NCBI RefSeq assembly: GCF_024498955.1
Contig: NZ_CP093311.1
Location: forward strand, 992,001 to 1,056,000
Direction: 5' to 3'
DNA from: Thermomonas paludicola
GTDB lineage: Bacteria; Pseudomonadota; Gammaproteobacteria; Xanthomonadales; Xanthomonadaceae
DNA length: 64,000 bases
Positions 34,843 through 45,572 of this stretch are shown piece by piece. How positions within the stretch are numbered: position 1 is the first letter of the stretch; each line of letters begins with the position of its first letter. The notes beneath the pieces were generated by a model. It had not been told where the DNA came from, did not search any database, and saw only the letters and a list, made by a program, of their open reading frames with translations. A program made the translations under genes and the position numbers.

Positions 34843-37635
34843 ATGGTGCAGTTGAAGCGAAACCTGTTGAGCGTGGCCCTGGCCTCGGCAACCATGATGC
34901 TGGCGATGCAAGTGCATGCGCAGGATGCGCAGCCGGCGGATGCATCCAGTCAGGATGCGGGCGCCAAGGCGAAGAAGAAAGCCGAGGATGCCAAGAGTCT
35001 CGATACGGTGGTGGTCACCGGCATTCGCGGCGGCATCGAGCGCGCCATCGACATCAAGAAGCAATCGACGTCGATCGTCGAGGCGATCTCCGCCGAAGAC
35101 ATCGGCAAGCTGCCCGACGTCTCCATCGCCGAGTCCATCGCACGCTTGCCGGGCGTGGCGGCGCAGCGCGTCGCTGGTCGTGCGCAGGTGCTCAGCGTGC
35201 GCGGCCTGTCGCCGGATTTCTCCACCACCCTGCTCAACGGCCGCGAGCTGGTCAGCACCGGCGACAACCGCAGCGTCGAGTTCGACCAGTACCCGTCCGA
35301 GTTGATGGCCGGCGTCACCCTCTACAAGACGCCCGACGCGGCGCTGGTGGGGCAGGGCCTGTCCGGCACCATGGACATGCGCACCGTGCGTCCGCTGGAT
35401 TACGACAAGGCTGTGGTGGCGATCAGCGGCCGCTGGCAGCGCAATTCGCTGGGCTCGGCGGCCAATGAAGGCGCCGATGGCAACCGCTTCAACATCAGCT
35501 ACATCGGCCAGAGCGCCGACCGCAAGCTGGGTTTCTCGATCGGCTATTCGCATTCCGACACGCCGATCCAGGAAAACCAGGTGGGCCTGTACGAGCCGTG
35601 GCAGGCGATTGGCGCTGGCTGGCGCCCCGGCGTGCCGGCGGGCACCTACTACTCCGATGGCATCAAGGCCCTGCGCCGCACCGGCTACACCAAGCGTGAC
35701 GGCGTGATGGCCAGCCTGGAAGCACGTCCCAGCGATGCGTGGATCAGCACGCTCGACGTGTTCCATTCGCAGGCGACGCAGGAAAATACCGCCAACCAGT
35801 TCGAGGTCAACCTGAGCGGCTGGAACGGTGGCTACAGCCCCGGTTTGAACGTCAGCGGCGCGACGGTGAACGGCAACGGCACCTTCACCGGCGGCACCGT
35901 GCAGAACGTCTATCCGCTGGTGCGCGGCATGTACAACCACCGCAAGGACACCATCGAGGCGGCCGGCTGGCGCAACGAGTTCTTCTTTGCGAACGGCATC
36001 AAGCTCACCGCCGATGCCAGCTGGTCGCGCGCCAAGCGCGATGAGTTGAACCTGGAGAACAACGCGCAGATCGCGCCGCCGCCCGCGCTGGATTCGCTCA
36101 ACCTGTCGATTTCCCAAAGCGGCTTCTCGCAGATGGTGCCGACGCGCGATTATTCGGACGCGTCCAAGCTGTTCCTGCGCAACACGATCTACGGCTCCGG
36201 CTACGGCAAGGTGCCGAAGGTGGATGACGAGCTGAAGAGCTTCCGTCTGGATGCCGATTTCCCGGTTCCCGCTGCGCTGAGGAACGCATTCTCGGCGCTC
36301 CGCGTTGGGGTGAACTATTCCGATCGCAGCAAGCAGAAATGGCAGCCGGAAGGCAATATCAACGTCGGCGCCCAGGGCGACACCACGATTTCATCGGATC
36401 TGCAATACGGCCTGGTCGATCTTGGCTTTGCGGGCATCGGCATGATTCCGTCGTGGAACGTGCCCGGCGCGGTGGCCAAGTACATGACCTTCAACCCGGT
36501 CGACAACCAGCCGTGGCTGATTCCCAAGGCGTGGACGGTGAACGAGAAGATCAGCACGGGCTTCGTGCAGGCCAACATCGATACCGTGTGGGGCTCGGTG
36601 CCGGTACGCGGCAATATCGGCGTGCAGATCCAGCATACCGACCAGTCGTCCGACTCGCGCGTGTGGGACAACTCGCAGCCGGCCGGGCATGAAATCCGCC
36701 CGTATTCAAACGGCAAGACCTATACCGACGTGCTGCCCAGCCTGAACCTGGCGTTCTCGCTGGCCGATGACCAGACCCTGCGCGTTGCGCTGGCGCGCCA
36801 GGTCGCGCGTGCGCGCGTGGACCAGCTGCGCGCGTCGGTCGATTTCGGGGTTGACACCACCACTGGCAAGCCGGGCGCCGGCGGCGGCAACCCGCTGCTG
36901 GACCCCTGGCGGGCCAATGCGTTCGACATCTCGTGGGAGAAGTATTTCGGCAGCAAGGCCTACATTTCCGCTGCCTACTTCTACAAGCAGCTGACCAGCT
37001 ACATCTACACGCAGAATCGCGATGGCTATGACTTCACTGCCTTGTTGCAGGGCTGGGTGCCGCCGGCTGGCATGACCGTGCCGGTGCAGACCACGGGCAC
37101 CATGTCGGCGCCGTTCAATGGCAAGGGCGGCAAGCTGCAAGGCATCGAGCTGACCGCATCGCTGCCGCTGGACCTGGTGTTCGGCAATGCCTGGCAGGGT
37201 TTCGGCGTGGTGGCCAGCGCCAGCTTCAACGACAGCAGCATCAAGATCCTCGACCCGGATAGCGCCAGCAGCGTGGGCAATGGTCCGATCGCGTTGCCTG
37301 GCCTGTCCAAGCGCGTCTACAACTTCACCGCGTATTACGAACGTGACGGCTTCGAGTTCCGCATCAACAATCGCCGCCGCTCGGACTTCATCGGCGAGAT
37401 CGGCAACTTCGATGGCAACCGCACCCTGCGCTACGTGGTCGGCGAGAACATCACCGACGCACAGGTCAGCTACACCTTCGGCGATTCCAGCACGTTCAAG
37501 GGCCTGAGCCTGCTGCTGCAGGCCAGCAACCTGGGCGACGAAGCCTACCGCACCTACGCCGGCAGCAAGGACCGTCCGCTGGAATACATCAAGTGGGGCC
37601 GCACCCTGCTGCTGGGCGCCAGCTACAAGTTCTGA
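34843..37635 (+). CDS. TonB-dependent receptor, probable maltodextrin importer (MalA-like)
   Basis: 930 residues. Signal peptide (LKRNLLSVALASATMMLAMQ then VHA), then a TonB-box region (DTVVVTGIRGGIERAIDIKK), plug domain (SIAESIARLPGVAAQR, VLSVRGLSPDFSTTLLNGRE) and a C-terminal 22-strand barrel ending in the aromatic residue of SYKF. This plug sequence is typical of carbohydrate TonB receptors in xanthomonads and Caulobacter. It probably brings maltodextrins across the outer membrane using TonB energy. GGAGG before ATG 34843. Own promoter with LacI-like sites upstream, intrinsic terminator downstream. Confidence 0.88.
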   Translation: MVQLKRNLLSVALASATMMLAMQVHAQDAQPADASSQDAGAKAKKKAEDAKSLDTVVVTGIRGGIERAIDIKKQSTSIVEAISAEDIGKLPDVSIAESIARLPGVAAQRVAGRAQVLSVRGLSPDFSTTLLNGRELVSTGDNRSVEFDQYPSELMAGVTLYKTPDAALVGQGLSGTMDMRTVRPLDYDKAVVAISGRWQRNSLGSAANEGADGNRFNISYIGQSADRKLGFSIGYSHSDTPIQENQVGLYEPWQAIGAGWRPGVPAGTYYSDGIKALRRTGYTKRDGVMASLEARPSDAWISTLDVFHSQATQENTANQFEVNLSGWNGGYSPGLNVSGATVNGNGTFTGGTVQNVYPLVRGMYNHRKDTIEAAGWRNEFFFANGIKLTADASWSRAKRDELNLENNAQIAPPPALDSLNLSISQSGFSQMVPTRDYSDASKLFLRNTIYGSGYGKVPKVDDELKSFRLDADFPVPAALRNAFSALRVGVNYSDRSKQKWQPEGNINVGAQGDTTISSDLQYGLVDLGFAGIGMIPSWNVPGAVAKYMTFNPVDNQPWLIPKAWTVNEKISTGFVQANIDTVWGSVPVRGNIGVQIQHTDQSSDSRVWDNSQPAGHEIRPYSNGKTYTDVLPSLNLAFSLADDQTLRVALARQVARARVDQLRASVDFGVDTTTGKPGAGGGNPLLDPWRANAFDISWEKYFGSKAYISAAYFYKQLTSYIYTQNRDGYDFTALLQGWVPPAGMTVPVQTTGTMSAPFNGKGGKLQGIELTASLPLDLVFGNAWQGFGVVASASFNDSSIKILDPDSASSVGNGPIALPGLSKRVYNFTAYYERDGFEFRINNRRRSDFIGEIGNFDGNRTLRYVVGENITDAQVSYTFGDSSTFKGLSLLLQASNLGDEAYRTYAGSKDRPLEYIKWGRTLLLGASYKF

Positions 37636-37661
37636 TCCACGCAAATCGCGTTACCCCCTTG

Positions 37662-37692
37662 CCCCTGCCGGTGCCCACTGGCGGGGGTTTTT
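37662..37692 (+). terminator. Intrinsic terminator after the TonB receptor gene
   Basis: CCCCTGCCGG pairs with CTGGCGGGG (one bulge), followed by TTTTTCTTT. It lies 25 bp past the stop and also ends the maltodextrin locus. Confidence 0.75.
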
Positions 37693-37733
37693 CTTTGCGG
37701 GATGATGGCGCAGGCGCGTTCTTGCCGTTCTTG

Positions 37734-38381
37734 TCAGCGCGCCAATGCCGCCGCTTCGCGCGCCAGCTGGCCGATGCGCGCCCAATCACCGGACTTGATG
37801 GCATCGTTCGGCAACATCCACGAGCCGCCCACGCAGGCGACGTTGGGCAGCGCGAGGTAGGCCGGTGCTTTCGCAATATCTATTCCGCCGGTCGGGCAGA
37901 AACGCGCCATCGGCAGCGGACCGGCGAAACCCTTGAGCGCGGCCACGCCGCCGCTGGCTTCGGCGGGGAAGAACTTGAAGCGCTGCCAGCCGTGTTCCAG
38001 CCCACGCATCAGCTCCGATGCGGTGGCGATGCCCGGGATCAGCGGTGTTGCGCACTCCTTCGCGGCTGCATACAGCGCGTCGGTGCAGCCGGGCGAGATG
38101 GCGAATTGCGCGCCCGCCGCGTCGACCTTGCGCAGGTCGGCTTCGCACAGCACGGTGCCGGCGCCGACGCAGGCCTGCGGCAGTTCGCGCGCCAGCAGCG
38201 CGATGGCGTCCAGCGCGCAGGCGGTGCGCAGGGTCACTTCCAGCACCGGCAAGCCGTTGTCGGCCAGCGCGCGGCACAGCGGCAGCGCGTCTTCGATGCG
38301 GTCGATGGTGATGACGGGAACGACCGGCGCGCGGGCGAACACGGCGTCGGCGAGTTGGCTGTGGCGGGCGCTGTCGAACAT
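37734..38381 (-). CDS. eda: KDPG aldolase (2-dehydro-3-deoxy-phosphogluconate aldolase)
   Basis: 215 residues, last gene of the Entner-Doudoroff operon. It cleaves KDPG to pyruvate and glyceraldehyde-3-phosphate. [13 protein letters not shown] (N-terminus), VLEVTLRT (catalytic Glu), [15 protein letters not shown] and [12 protein letters not shown] (Schiff-base Lys) are all present. It starts 2 bp after the glucokinase stop, so it is translationally coupled. The start at MFDSARH matches homologue length; longer upstream frame rejected. Confidence 0.93.
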   Translation of the reverse strand: MFDSARHSQLADAVFARAPVVPVITIDRIEDALPLCRALADNGLPVLEVTLRTACALDAIALLARELPQACVGAGTVLCEADLRKVDAAGAQFAISPGCTDALYAAAKECATPLIPGIATASELMRGLEHGWQRFKFFPAEASGGVAALKGFAGPLPMARFCPTGGIDIAKAPAYLALPNVACVGGSWMLPNDAIKSGDWARIGQLAREAAALAR

Positions 38382-38383
38382 GT

Positions 38384-39397
38384 TCAAAGCTCCGTGGCAC
38401 GCAGTGCGCAGGCAGCGCCGAGCAGGCCGGGGTGGGGATGGGTGATGACGTGGATGGGCACGGATTCCAGCAGCGCCGCCATGCGCCCCTTGGCGAGGAA
38501 GCGTTCGCGGAATGCACTGCTGCGCAGGAAGGGAAGGAAGCGCGGGACGATGCCGCCGGCGATCACCACGCTGCGCGCGCCGTGGATCAGCGCGCAATCG
38601 CCAGCCACGCTGCCCAGCACCGCGCAGAAACGCGCCAGCGCGCGCCGCGCCGCAAGATCGTGACCATCCAGCGCGGCGGTCACGACGGTGGCCGGGTCGC
38701 GCGGTTCCGGCAGTTGCAGGGTGGTTTCACCGGGCTGCGGCAGGCGCCCGAGCAGCGGGGTGCGGGCGCCGCGCAGCACGGCGTCGATTTCGGACAGGCC
38801 CTTGCCGCACAACAGGCGTTCGGTGGACGTGCGTCCATGTTGGGCGGTCAGCCACGCGGCGATGGCGCGTTCTTCGTCGCCGAGGGGCGAGAAGCCGACG
38901 TGGCCACCCTCGGTCTCCACGACGTGCCAACCGTTGGCATCGGAGCCGACCAGCAGCGCCACGCCCAGACCGGTGCCGGGGCCGAGCACGCTGACCGGGC
39001 CGCGCATCGGTGCTTCCAGCGTGCCGTGCAGGGTCAGCAAGTGCTCGGCATCCAGCGCCGGGATGGCCCAGGCCACCGCGCCGAAGTCGTTGAGCATGCG
39101 CAGTTCGGACAAGCCCAGCGTGCGCTGCAATTCGCTGCGGGAAAACGACCAGGCGCGATTGGTCAGGCGGATTTCGTCGCTGCCGACCGGGCAGGCTACC
39201 GCCAGCGCCGCGCGCGCGGGGGTGTGGGAGACGCCGGCCAGATAGTGTTCGATGGCGTGCTGGATGCTGGCGAAGTCGGCATTGGGCAGCGACTTCGATT
39301 CGTGCAGCTCGATCCTGGGCGCGGCAAGATCGGTCAGCGCGAAGCGCGCATTGGTGCCGCCGATATCGCCGACCAGGGCGAGCCCGCCCCGGCTCAT
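38384..39397 (-). CDS. glk: Glucokinase
   Basis: 337 residues. ATP-dependent phosphorylation of glucose released by the neighbouring alpha-glucosidases. The phosphate motif is [12 protein letters not shown] (residues 10-21), the catalytic Asp is in [12 protein letters not shown] (near 102), and [13 protein letters not shown] and [13 protein letters not shown] are also present. It overlaps edd by 4 bp and precedes eda by 2 bp. Its place in the Entner-Doudoroff operon links maltodextrin breakdown with central metabolism. Confidence 0.92.
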   Translation of the reverse strand: MSRGGLALVGDIGGTNARFALTDLAAPRIELHESKSLPNADFASIQHAIEHYLAGVSHTPARAALAVACPVGSDEIRLTNRAWSFSRSELQRTLGLSELRMLNDFGAVAWAIPALDAEHLLTLHGTLEAPMRGPVSVLGPGTGLGVALLVGSDANGWHVVETEGGHVGFSPLGDEERAIAAWLTAQHGRTSTERLLCGKGLSEIDAVLRGARTPLLGRLPQPGETTLQLPEPRDPATVVTAALDGHDLAARRALARFCAVLGSVAGDCALIHGARSVVIAGGIVPRFLPFLRSSAFRERFLAKGRMAALLESVPIHVITHPHPGLLGAACALRATEL

Positions 39398-41247
39398 GCC
39401 TCGTTCCCGAACAGCGAACACGCGCCCTGTTCGGCAGAGCCGACGTTGCCGCGCATCAGCCCGAACAGCTCGCGGCCCATGCCGTGCTGGTTCGCCTGCA
39501 GCCTTGGGGCTGTGGCGTCGCGCGCGTTCCATTGGCCGGCGTCCACCAGTGCGTCCATCCGGCCAGCCTCGGCATCGATGCGCACGATGTCGCCCTCGCG
39601 CAGCTTTGCCAGCGCGCCGCCGTCGGCCGCTTCCGGGGTGACGTGGATGGCCGCCAGCACCTTGCCGGAGGCACCGGACATGCGCCCATCGGTCAGCAAG
39701 GCCACGCGCTGGCCGCGATCCTGCAGCGCCGCCAGCGTCGGGGTGAGCTTGTGCAGCTCCGGCATGCCGTTGGCGCGCGGGCCCTGGCCGCGCACCACCG
39801 CGACGAAATCGCCGTTGAACCCGGCGTGCTTGTCCAGTTTGCCGGCCTTGAATGCCGCCAGCAGGGCATCCTGCGATTCGAAGATGCGCACCGGCGCCTC
39901 GATCTGGCGAAACGCGTGGGCGACGGCGGAAATCTTGACGATGGCGCGGCCCAGGTTGCCGTGCAGGCAGCGCAGCCCGCCCTCCGTGTCGAACGGTGCG
40001 GACACCGGGCGCACGATCGTGGCATCCAGCGGCGCAGCGGGCGGATCGCGCCAGCGCAGGGCAAGGTCGTCCAGGTACGGCTGCCGTGCCTGCTGGCGCA
40101 TGTCGCCGCCGTGCACGCACAGGATGTCGTTGTGCAGCAGGCCGGCATCGAGCAGTTGCGAGATGATGAAACCCATGCCGCCGGCGGCTTCGAAATGGTT
40201 CACGTCGGCCGACCCGTTGGGATACACCCGCGCCAGCAGCGGGGTGGCTTTCGACAGTTCGTCGAGGTCGTTCCAGTCGATGATGTGGCCCGCCGCACGC
40301 GCAATCGCCACCAGGTGCAGCGCGTGATTGGTGGAACCCCCGGTGGCGGCCAGCCCGACCATGGCGTTGACCACGGCTTTTTCGTCCAGGGTATGGCCCA
40401 GCGGCCGGTAGTGGTCGCCCAGCGCGGTGTTGCGCAACGCCTGCTCGGCGGCAGCCACGGTCAGCGCGCTGCGCAATGGCGTATTGGGCGGCACGAAGGC
40501 GGTGCCCGGCATATGCAGGCCCATCACCTCCATCAGCATCTGGTTGGAATTGGCGGTGCCGTAGAAGGTGCAGGTGCCGGGCGCGTGGTAGGACGCTGCT
40601 TCGGCATCCATCAGTTCATCCTGGCTGGCCTGCCCCAGCGCATAGCGCTGGCGGACTTCTGCCTTCTGCTTGTTGGGGAGGCCGGAGGGCATCGGCCCGG
40701 CCGGCACGAAGAGTACCGGCAGGTGGCCGAAGCTGAGCGCACCGATCAACAGGCCCGGCACGATCTTGTCGCACACGCCCAGGCACAGGACTGCGTCGAA
40801 GGCGTCATGCGACAGCGACACCGCGGTGGCCATGGCGATGACGTCGCGCGAGAACAGCGACAGTTCCATGCCGGCGCGGCCCTGGGTGACGCCATCGCAC
40901 ATCGCCGGCACGCCGCCGGCGACCTGCGCGCTGCCGCCGGCGTTGCGCGCGGCCATGCGGATCAGCGACGGATACTGCTCCAGCGGCTGGTGCGCACTGA
41001 GCATGTCGTTGTAGGCCGTGACGATCCCGATGTTGCCGTTGTGGCCATGGCGCAGCGCCGGCTTGTCCTCGCCGGAGGCGGCGAAGGCATGGGCCTGGTT
41101 GCCGCAAGACAGCGTGTAGCGATAGGGGCCGGCCAATCGTGCGGCGTCCATCCGGGCGAGGTAATCGCTGCGGGTTGCCCGGCTGCGCTCGGCGATGCGG
41201 GCGGTGACGCGTTCGACGACGGGGTGCAGCGCGGCGGTGGACATCAT
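39394..41247 (-). CDS. edd: Phosphogluconate dehydratase
   Basis: 617 residues. Fe-S dehydratase converting 6-phosphogluconate to KDPG. IlvD/Edd family features are [40 protein letters not shown] (cluster Cys), [19 protein letters not shown] (cluster Cys), [20 protein letters not shown] (cluster Cys), and [16 protein letters not shown] at the C-terminus. It overlaps pgl and glk by 4 bp each, so expression is tightly coupled. Confidence 0.95.
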   Translation of the reverse strand: MMSTAALHPVVERVTARIAERSRATRSDYLARMDAARLAGPYRYTLSCGNQAHAFAASGEDKPALRHGHNGNIGIVTAYNDMLSAHQPLEQYPSLIRMAARNAGGSAQVAGGVPAMCDGVTQGRAGMELSLFSRDVIAMATAVSLSHDAFDAVLCLGVCDKIVPGLLIGALSFGHLPVLFVPAGPMPSGLPNKQKAEVRQRYALGQASQDELMDAEAASYHAPGTCTFYGTANSNQMLMEVMGLHMPGTAFVPPNTPLRSALTVAAAEQALRNTALGDHYRPLGHTLDEKAVVNAMVGLAATGGSTNHALHLVAIARAAGHIIDWNDLDELSKATPLLARVYPNGSADVNHFEAAGGMGFIISQLLDAGLLHNDILCVHGGDMRQQARQPYLDDLALRWRDPPAAPLDATIVRPVSAPFDTEGGLRCLHGNLGRAIVKISAVAHAFRQIEAPVRIFESQDALLAAFKAGKLDKHAGFNGDFVAVVRGQGPRANGMPELHKLTPTLAALQDRGQRVALLTDGRMSGASGKVLAAIHVTPEAADGGALAKLREGDIVRIDAEAGRMDALVDAGQWNARDATAPRLQANQHGMGRELFGLMRGNVGSAEQGACSLFGNEA

Positions 41248-42032
41248 GGACTCCAGTGGATGTGGATGGGACTGGCGGCTGCGTGCAGCAGCGCGGCGAC
41301 GGGATAAGGCGCCTGTGCGTCCTGTTGGGCGCGACGCAGGATCGCGCGCTTGACCTGCCCGGTGACGACCAGGTGGATGGCGCGCGCGCGCAGCAGGCGC
41401 GGCAGGGTCAGGCTGATGCGCGCGTACGGGGCTTCCGGCGGCAATGGGTCGGGCTGGGTGGCGATGGCGTCCAGCCCGCTGGCCAGCGCGAGCCCATCAC
41501 GAAGGTTGGCGGCGCCGGGAAACAGCGAGGCGATATGGCCGTCCGCGCCCATGCCGAGCAGGACGGCATCGAAGGGTTCGGGATGCGAGGCGAGCAGGGC
41601 ACGCGCTTGCGCCAGCGAGGCGTCGATGTCGCCATTGGTGGCGGTGATCGGATGCGCCACGATATTCCCCGGTTCGTCATTCCCGCGTAGGCGGGAATCC
41701 AGCTCTTGCTGTTGCCTCGAAAGATCAAAAGCTGGATTCCCGCCTTCGCGGGAATGACGAGCAGGAGCAAAAGCCTCGCGCAGATTACGCAGGTTGCAGG
41801 CCGGGTGGTCGTGCGGCACGCAGCGCTCGTCGGTGGGAATCGCGAGGATGCGGCCGTCCACGTTCGCGTTCGCCAGGTGCGCGTAAATCGGCAGCGGCGT
41901 GCGTCCGCCCGCCAGCGCGAGGCGTGCGTCGCCGCGCTGCGCGATGGCGTCGCGGCAGGCGGTTTCGAAACTGCCTGCAACCTCTTCCAACAGCGTGGCT
42001 GCATCGGCGTAGTCATGTTCGACCCAGCCCAT
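41244..42032 (-). CDS. pgl: 6-phosphogluconolactonase carrying an in-frame REP-pair insertion
   Basis: 262 residues. Hydrolyses 6-phosphogluconolactone. Family motifs are [22 protein letters not shown] N-terminus, [18 protein letters not shown] and [20 protein letters not shown], all intact. Between them, residues encoded by 41674-41760 ([11 protein letters not shown] through DSRLRGNDE, 29 residues) are a translated REP pair. The insert is 87 bp, a multiple of three, and removing it leaves 233 residues, the normal family length. The enzyme may still fold because the insert falls after an expected surface helix. It overlaps edd by 4 bp and starts 10 bp after zwf. Confidence 0.88.
   Translation of the reverse strand: MGWVEHDYADAATLLEEVAGSFETACRDAIAQRGDARLALAGGRTPLPIYAHLANANVDGRILAIPTDERCVPHDHPACNLRNLREAFAPARHSREGGNPAFDLSRQQQELDSRLRGNDEPGNIVAHPITATNGDIDASLAQARALLASHPEPFDAVLLGMGADGHIASLFPGAANLRDGLALASGLDAIATQPDPLPPEAPYARISLTLPRLLRARAIHLVVTGQVKRAILRRAQQDAQAPYPVAALLHAAASPIHIHWSP
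41674..41760. repeat. REPIN-like inverted REP pair within pgl
   Basis: Two nearly identical 34-base arms in inverted orientation (41674-41708 and 41727-41760), each with the internal hairpin CATTCCCGC...GCGGGAAT, are separated by about 18 bp. Related sequences are at 895-924 (single) and 32429 (degenerate). REPs of this type are usually intergenic, and here the element is translated. Confidence 0.88.
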
Positions 42033-42042
42033 CGCGCGCCTC

Positions 42043-43512
42043 TCACTCGCGCCAGGCGTGGCCGAGGCGATCGACCAGCGACACGGTTGCGCTGGGCCCC
42101 CAGGTGCCCGCGGGATAGGGTTTGGGTACCATGCCGGCCTCGCGCCAGCCGCCGGCAATCGCGTCCACCCATTGCCAGGCGGCTTCGGTTTCGTCGCGGC
42201 GCACGAACAGGGTGCCGTTGCCTTCCAGCGCGTCCAGATACAGGCGTTCGTAGGCGATGCGTTTGCGCGCGTTGGCGAATTCCTGATGGAAGTCCAGGTC
42301 CAGCGCGACCTGCGACAGGCGCAGCCCGTTGCGATCCAGCCCCGGCGTCTTGCTCATCAGGTCCAGCTCGATGCGCTCTTCCGGCTGCAATTTGATCAGC
42401 AACCCGTTGGGCTGCATGTCGGTGGCTGCCGGGCCGCCGAAGATCGAGTAGGGCACCTTGCGGAACTGGATGTAGATCTCGGTGCTGCGCGACGGCAGGC
42501 GCTTCCCGGTACGCAGGTAGAACGGCACCCCCGACCAGCGCCAGTTGTCCACGTGTGCGCGCAGCGCGACGAAGGTCTCGGTGCGGCTGGCACGCCCAAG
42601 CTCGTCTGCATAGCCGGGAACAGCCACGCCGTCGCTGGCGCCGGCGGTGTATTGGCCGATCACCGATTCGGTGGCGACGTTGCTGCGATCGATGGCGCGC
42701 AGCGAGCGCAGCACCTTGATCTTTTCGTTGCGCACGGCGGTCGGATCGAAGCGCGCCGGCGGCTCCATCGCCACCAGGCAGAGCAGTTGCAGCAGGTGGT
42801 TCTGCAGCATGTCGCGCAGTGCGCCGGAGTCGTCGTAATAGTCGCCGCGGCCTTCCACGCCCACGGTTTCACCCACCGTGATCTGTACCTGCTCGATGTG
42901 GCGGGCATTCCACAGTGGCTCGAACAGTGCGTTGCCGAAGCGCAGCGCGATCAGGTTCTGCACGCCTTCCTTGCCCAGGTAGTGATCGACGCGATACACG
43001 CGCTCTTCATCGAACGATTGCGCCACGCTGTCGTTGATGGCGATCGCGCTGGCCAGGTCCTTGCCGATCGGTTTTTCCAGCATCACCCGGGTGCCGGGGC
43101 CGGCCACGCCGTGTGCGGCCAGCGCATGGCAGGCGGGGCCGTAGAATTTTGGCGCGGTGCTCATGTGATAGAGCACGTCGCCGTGGCGAAGGCGATCCAC
43201 GGTTGCCGCCAGCGCGGCCATCGAGGCATCGTCGTCGGCGCTGGCGGGCTGGTAGTCGAGCCGTTCAAGCAGGCCGTGCAGGGCGCGGTCGTTGCGCTGC
43301 GTGGCGGGGATGAACGCGGCGATGCTGTCGGCCACCAGCTGTGCAAAGCTCTCCCGATCCAGTTCGCTGCGGGCGGTGCCGAGGATCTGCATGCCGTCGG
43401 GCAGAAGGTTCTCCGCCTGCAAGCCGTACAGCGAGGGCAGCAGCATGCGGCGGGCAAGGTCGCCGGTGGCGCCGAAGACGGTCAACAACGAAGCGGGCGT
43501 GGCTTGCGTCAC
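42043..43512 (-). CDS. zwf: Glucose-6-phosphate dehydrogenase
   Basis: 489 residues from a GTG start, the normal family length. First step of the Entner-Doudoroff route, NAD(P)-dependent. The nucleotide fold is VFGATGDLARRMLLPSLYGL, the catalytic motif is RVDHYLGKEGVQN (His-Asp), and EKPIGKDLASA is also present. Most upstream in-frame sequence lacks similarity to G6PD. It heads the zwf-pgl-edd-glk-eda operon and diverges from fabA across a 184-bp region without an operator that could be recognised by eye. Confidence 0.93.
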   Translation of the reverse strand: MTQATPASLLTVFGATGDLARRMLLPSLYGLQAENLLPDGMQILGTARSELDRESFAQLVADSIAAFIPATQRNDRALHGLLERLDYQPASADDDASMAALAATVDRLRHGDVLYHMSTAPKFYGPACHALAAHGVAGPGTRVMLEKPIGKDLASAIAINDSVAQSFDEERVYRVDHYLGKEGVQNLIALRFGNALFEPLWNARHIEQVQITVGETVGVEGRGDYYDDSGALRDMLQNHLLQLLCLVAMEPPARFDPTAVRNEKIKVLRSLRAIDRSNVATESVIGQYTAGASDGVAVPGYADELGRASRTETFVALRAHVDNWRWSGVPFYLRTGKRLPSRSTEIYIQFRKVPYSIFGGPAATDMQPNGLLIKLQPEERIELDLMSKTPGLDRNGLRLSQVALDLDFHQEFANARKRIAYERLYLDALEGNGTLFVRRDETEAAWQWVDAIAGGWREAGMVPKPYPAGTWGPSATVSLVDRLGHAWRE

Positions 43513-43696
43513 GAAGCATTCCGGCGTAAGGGGGTATGGCCGCAGCTTAATACGCTTTCTGCGCGTGATTGCAGTGCACACGATTTCATAAGCTTCTACC
43601 CGGGTATTCATCAAAAGCGATGCGCGTTTGCCAGTACGGCTAGGTATTGTCGAGCCTGCGCGTTTACACTCCTGCAATTCCCCCTTGGGCCAGTCC

Positions 43697-44212
43697 ATGA
43701 CCCGCGCTTCATCGTTCACACGTGAGCATCTGTTGGCCAGCTCGCGGGGCGAACTGTTCGCCACCAGCCAGGCCCGTCTGCCTGCCGACCCCATGCTGAT
43801 GTTCGACCGCATCGTCGAGATCAATGACGATGGCGGTGCCCACGGAAAAGGTTTCGTGCGCGCCGAGCTCGACATCCACCCTGATCTCTGGTTCTTCCAG
43901 TGCCATTTCCTCGGCGACCCGGTGATGCCGGGCTGCCTGGGCCTGGACGCGATGTGGCAGTTGGTCGGCTTCTACCTGACCTGGCTCGGTGCCCCCGGCC
44001 GCGGCCGCGCGCTGGGCTGCGGCGAGGTGAAGTTTTCCGGCCAGGTGCTGCCGACCGCGAAGGTCGTCACTTACGAAATCGACGTCACCCGCGTCATCAA
44101 CCGCAAACTGGTGGTGGCGCAGGCCGATGCGCGCACGTTGGTGGATGGCCGCGAGATCTATACCGCCAAGGACCTGCGGGTGGGCTTGTTCAATACCACG
44201 GAGAGTTTCTGA
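43697..44212 (+). CDS. fabA: 3-hydroxydecanoyl-ACP dehydratase/isomerase
   Basis: 171 residues. Introduces the cis double bond of unsaturated fatty acids. The sequence closely follows Fab[21 protein letters not shown] (active-site His and Asp), [35 protein letters not shown] and [16 protein letters not shown]. The start at MTRASSF gives the standard length. fabB starts 2 bp after the stop, the typical fabAB operon. Confidence 0.96.
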   Translation: MTRASSFTREHLLASSRGELFATSQARLPADPMLMFDRIVEINDDGGAHGKGFVRAELDIHPDLWFFQCHFLGDPVMPGCLGLDAMWQLVGFYLTWLGAPGRGRALGCGEVKFSGQVLPTAKVVTYEIDVTRVINRKLVVAQADARTLVDGREIYTAKDLRVGLFNTTESF

Positions 44213-44214
44213 CC

Positions 44215-45423
44215 ATGCGTCGCGTTGCCATTACCGGGATGGGCATCACTTCGTGCCTTGGCAATGACCTGGACAGCGTGTCGCGTTCGCTGCGGGAAGG
44301 GCGTTCCGGCATCCGCACGTTGCCCGATTCGGTCGAGCGCGGCCTGCGCAGCCAGGTGGGCGGCGCGGTCGAGCTGGACCTGGACGCGGCCATCGACCGC
44401 AAGCTCAAGCGCTTCATGAGCGATGCCGCGTCCTACAGCTATATCGCCATGCGCGACGCCATCGCCGATGCCGGCCTCGACGAGGCGCAGGTGCGCAATC
44501 CGCGCACCGGCCTGATCGCCGGCTCCGGCGGCGGCTCCAGCCGCTGGCAGGTCGAGGCCGCCGACATCCTGCGCGAACGCGGGGTGCGCAAGGTGGGGCC
44601 CTACATGGTGCCGCGCACCATGTGCTCCACGGTCTCCGCCAACCTGGCCACCGCGTTCAAGATCCAGGGCCTGAGTTATTCGATCAGTGCCGCCTGCGCG
44701 ACCTCCGCGCATTGCATCGGCGCGGGCGCTGACCTGATTCGCCACGGCGCGCAGGACATCGTGTTCGCCGGTGGCGGCGAGGACCTGGACTGGACGATGA
44801 CCATGATGTTCGACGCCATGGGCGCGCTGTCGTCCGGCCGCAACGAAGAACCGCAGAAGGCTTCGCGCCCGTATGACGCGGGTCGCGACGGGTTCGTGAT
44901 CGGCAGTGGCGGCGGCATGCTGGTGCTGGAAGCGTGGGAGCACGCGGTTGCGCGTGGCGCGCAGATCCATGCCGAACTGGTCGGCTATGGCGTGACCTCG
45001 GACGGTGCCGACATGGTGGCGCCCAGCGGTGAAGGCGCGGTGCGCTGCATGCGCATGGCGCTGGAGGGCGTGAACCGCCCGATTGACTACCTCAACACGC
45101 ACGGCACCGCCACCCCGCTGGGCGATATCGTCGAGCTCAATGCGGTGCGCGAAGTGTTCGGCGACGCCGTGCCGCCGCTGTCATCCACCAAGGCGTTGAG
45201 CGGCCACTCGCTGGGGGCGGCCAGCGTGCACGAGGCGATCTATTCGCTGCTGATGCTGCGTGACGGCTTCATCGCCGGCTCTGCCAACATCGACAACCTC
45301 GACCCGGGCGCCGACGGTTTCCCGATCGTGCGCGAAAGTCGCGATGCCAAACTCGACGTGGTGATGTCCAACAGCTTCGGCTTTGGCGGCACCAACGCAG
45401 CGCTGGTGTTCGCGCGGGTTTGA
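44215..45423 (+). CDS. fabB: Beta-ketoacyl-ACP synthase I
   Basis: 402 residues. Condensing enzyme that elongates the cis-3-decenoyl-ACP made by FabA. Catalytic triad: Cys in [16 protein letters not shown] (near residue 161), His in [11 protein letters not shown] (near 294), His in [15 protein letters not shown] (near 330). The C-terminal [14 protein letters not shown] is typical. The closeness to FabB rather than FabF is judged from the [11 protein letters not shown] context and the fabA partner. Confidence 0.94.
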   Translation: MRRVAITGMGITSCLGNDLDSVSRSLREGRSGIRTLPDSVERGLRSQVGGAVELDLDAAIDRKLKRFMSDAASYSYIAMRDAIADAGLDEAQVRNPRTGLIAGSGGGSSRWQVEAADILRERGVRKVGPYMVPRTMCSTVSANLATAFKIQGLSYSISAACATSAHCIGAGADLIRHGAQDIVFAGGGEDLDWTMTMMFDAMGALSSGRNEEPQKASRPYDAGRDGFVIGSGGGMLVLEAWEHAVARGAQIHAELVGYGVTSDGADMVAPSGEGAVRCMRMALEGVNRPIDYLNTHGTATPLGDIVELNAVREVFGDAVPPLSSTKALSGHSLGAASVHEAIYSLLMLRDGFIAGSANIDNLDPGADGFPIVRESRDAKLDVVMSNSFGFGGTNAALVFARV

Positions 45424-45495
45424 GCGCCCTGCAGGTGTTCCTGTCCGCCGCAGGGTGGGGCAACGCGACCTGATCGCTCCTGGCATGACCCACCC

Positions 45496-45522
45496 CGCCC
45501 CGGCTTCGGCGGCGCGGTTTTT
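45496..45522 (+). terminator. Probable terminator after fabB
   Basis: A GC-rich stem (CGCCCCG with CGGCGGCG, one bulge, GCTT loop) is followed by CGGTTTTT. It lies about 75 bp after the fabB stop. Confidence 0.5.
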
Positions 45523-45572
45523 CGTGATCCGCGTGGCATCCATCGCGATCGCATTGCGATAAAATAGCGTCA

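Noticed and set aside
31712..34945. A 1077-residue minus-strand frame opposite the glucosidase genes
   Set aside because: Composition is that of an antisense shadow and there are no domains; the plus-strand GH13 and GH97 genes carry intact catalytic motifs.
43513..43696. HexR- or LacI-type operator in the zwf/fabA divergent region
   Set aside because: TTAATACGCTTTCTG and AAAAGCGATGCG were compared with the maltodextrin operators, but three or more mismatches make them unconvincing.
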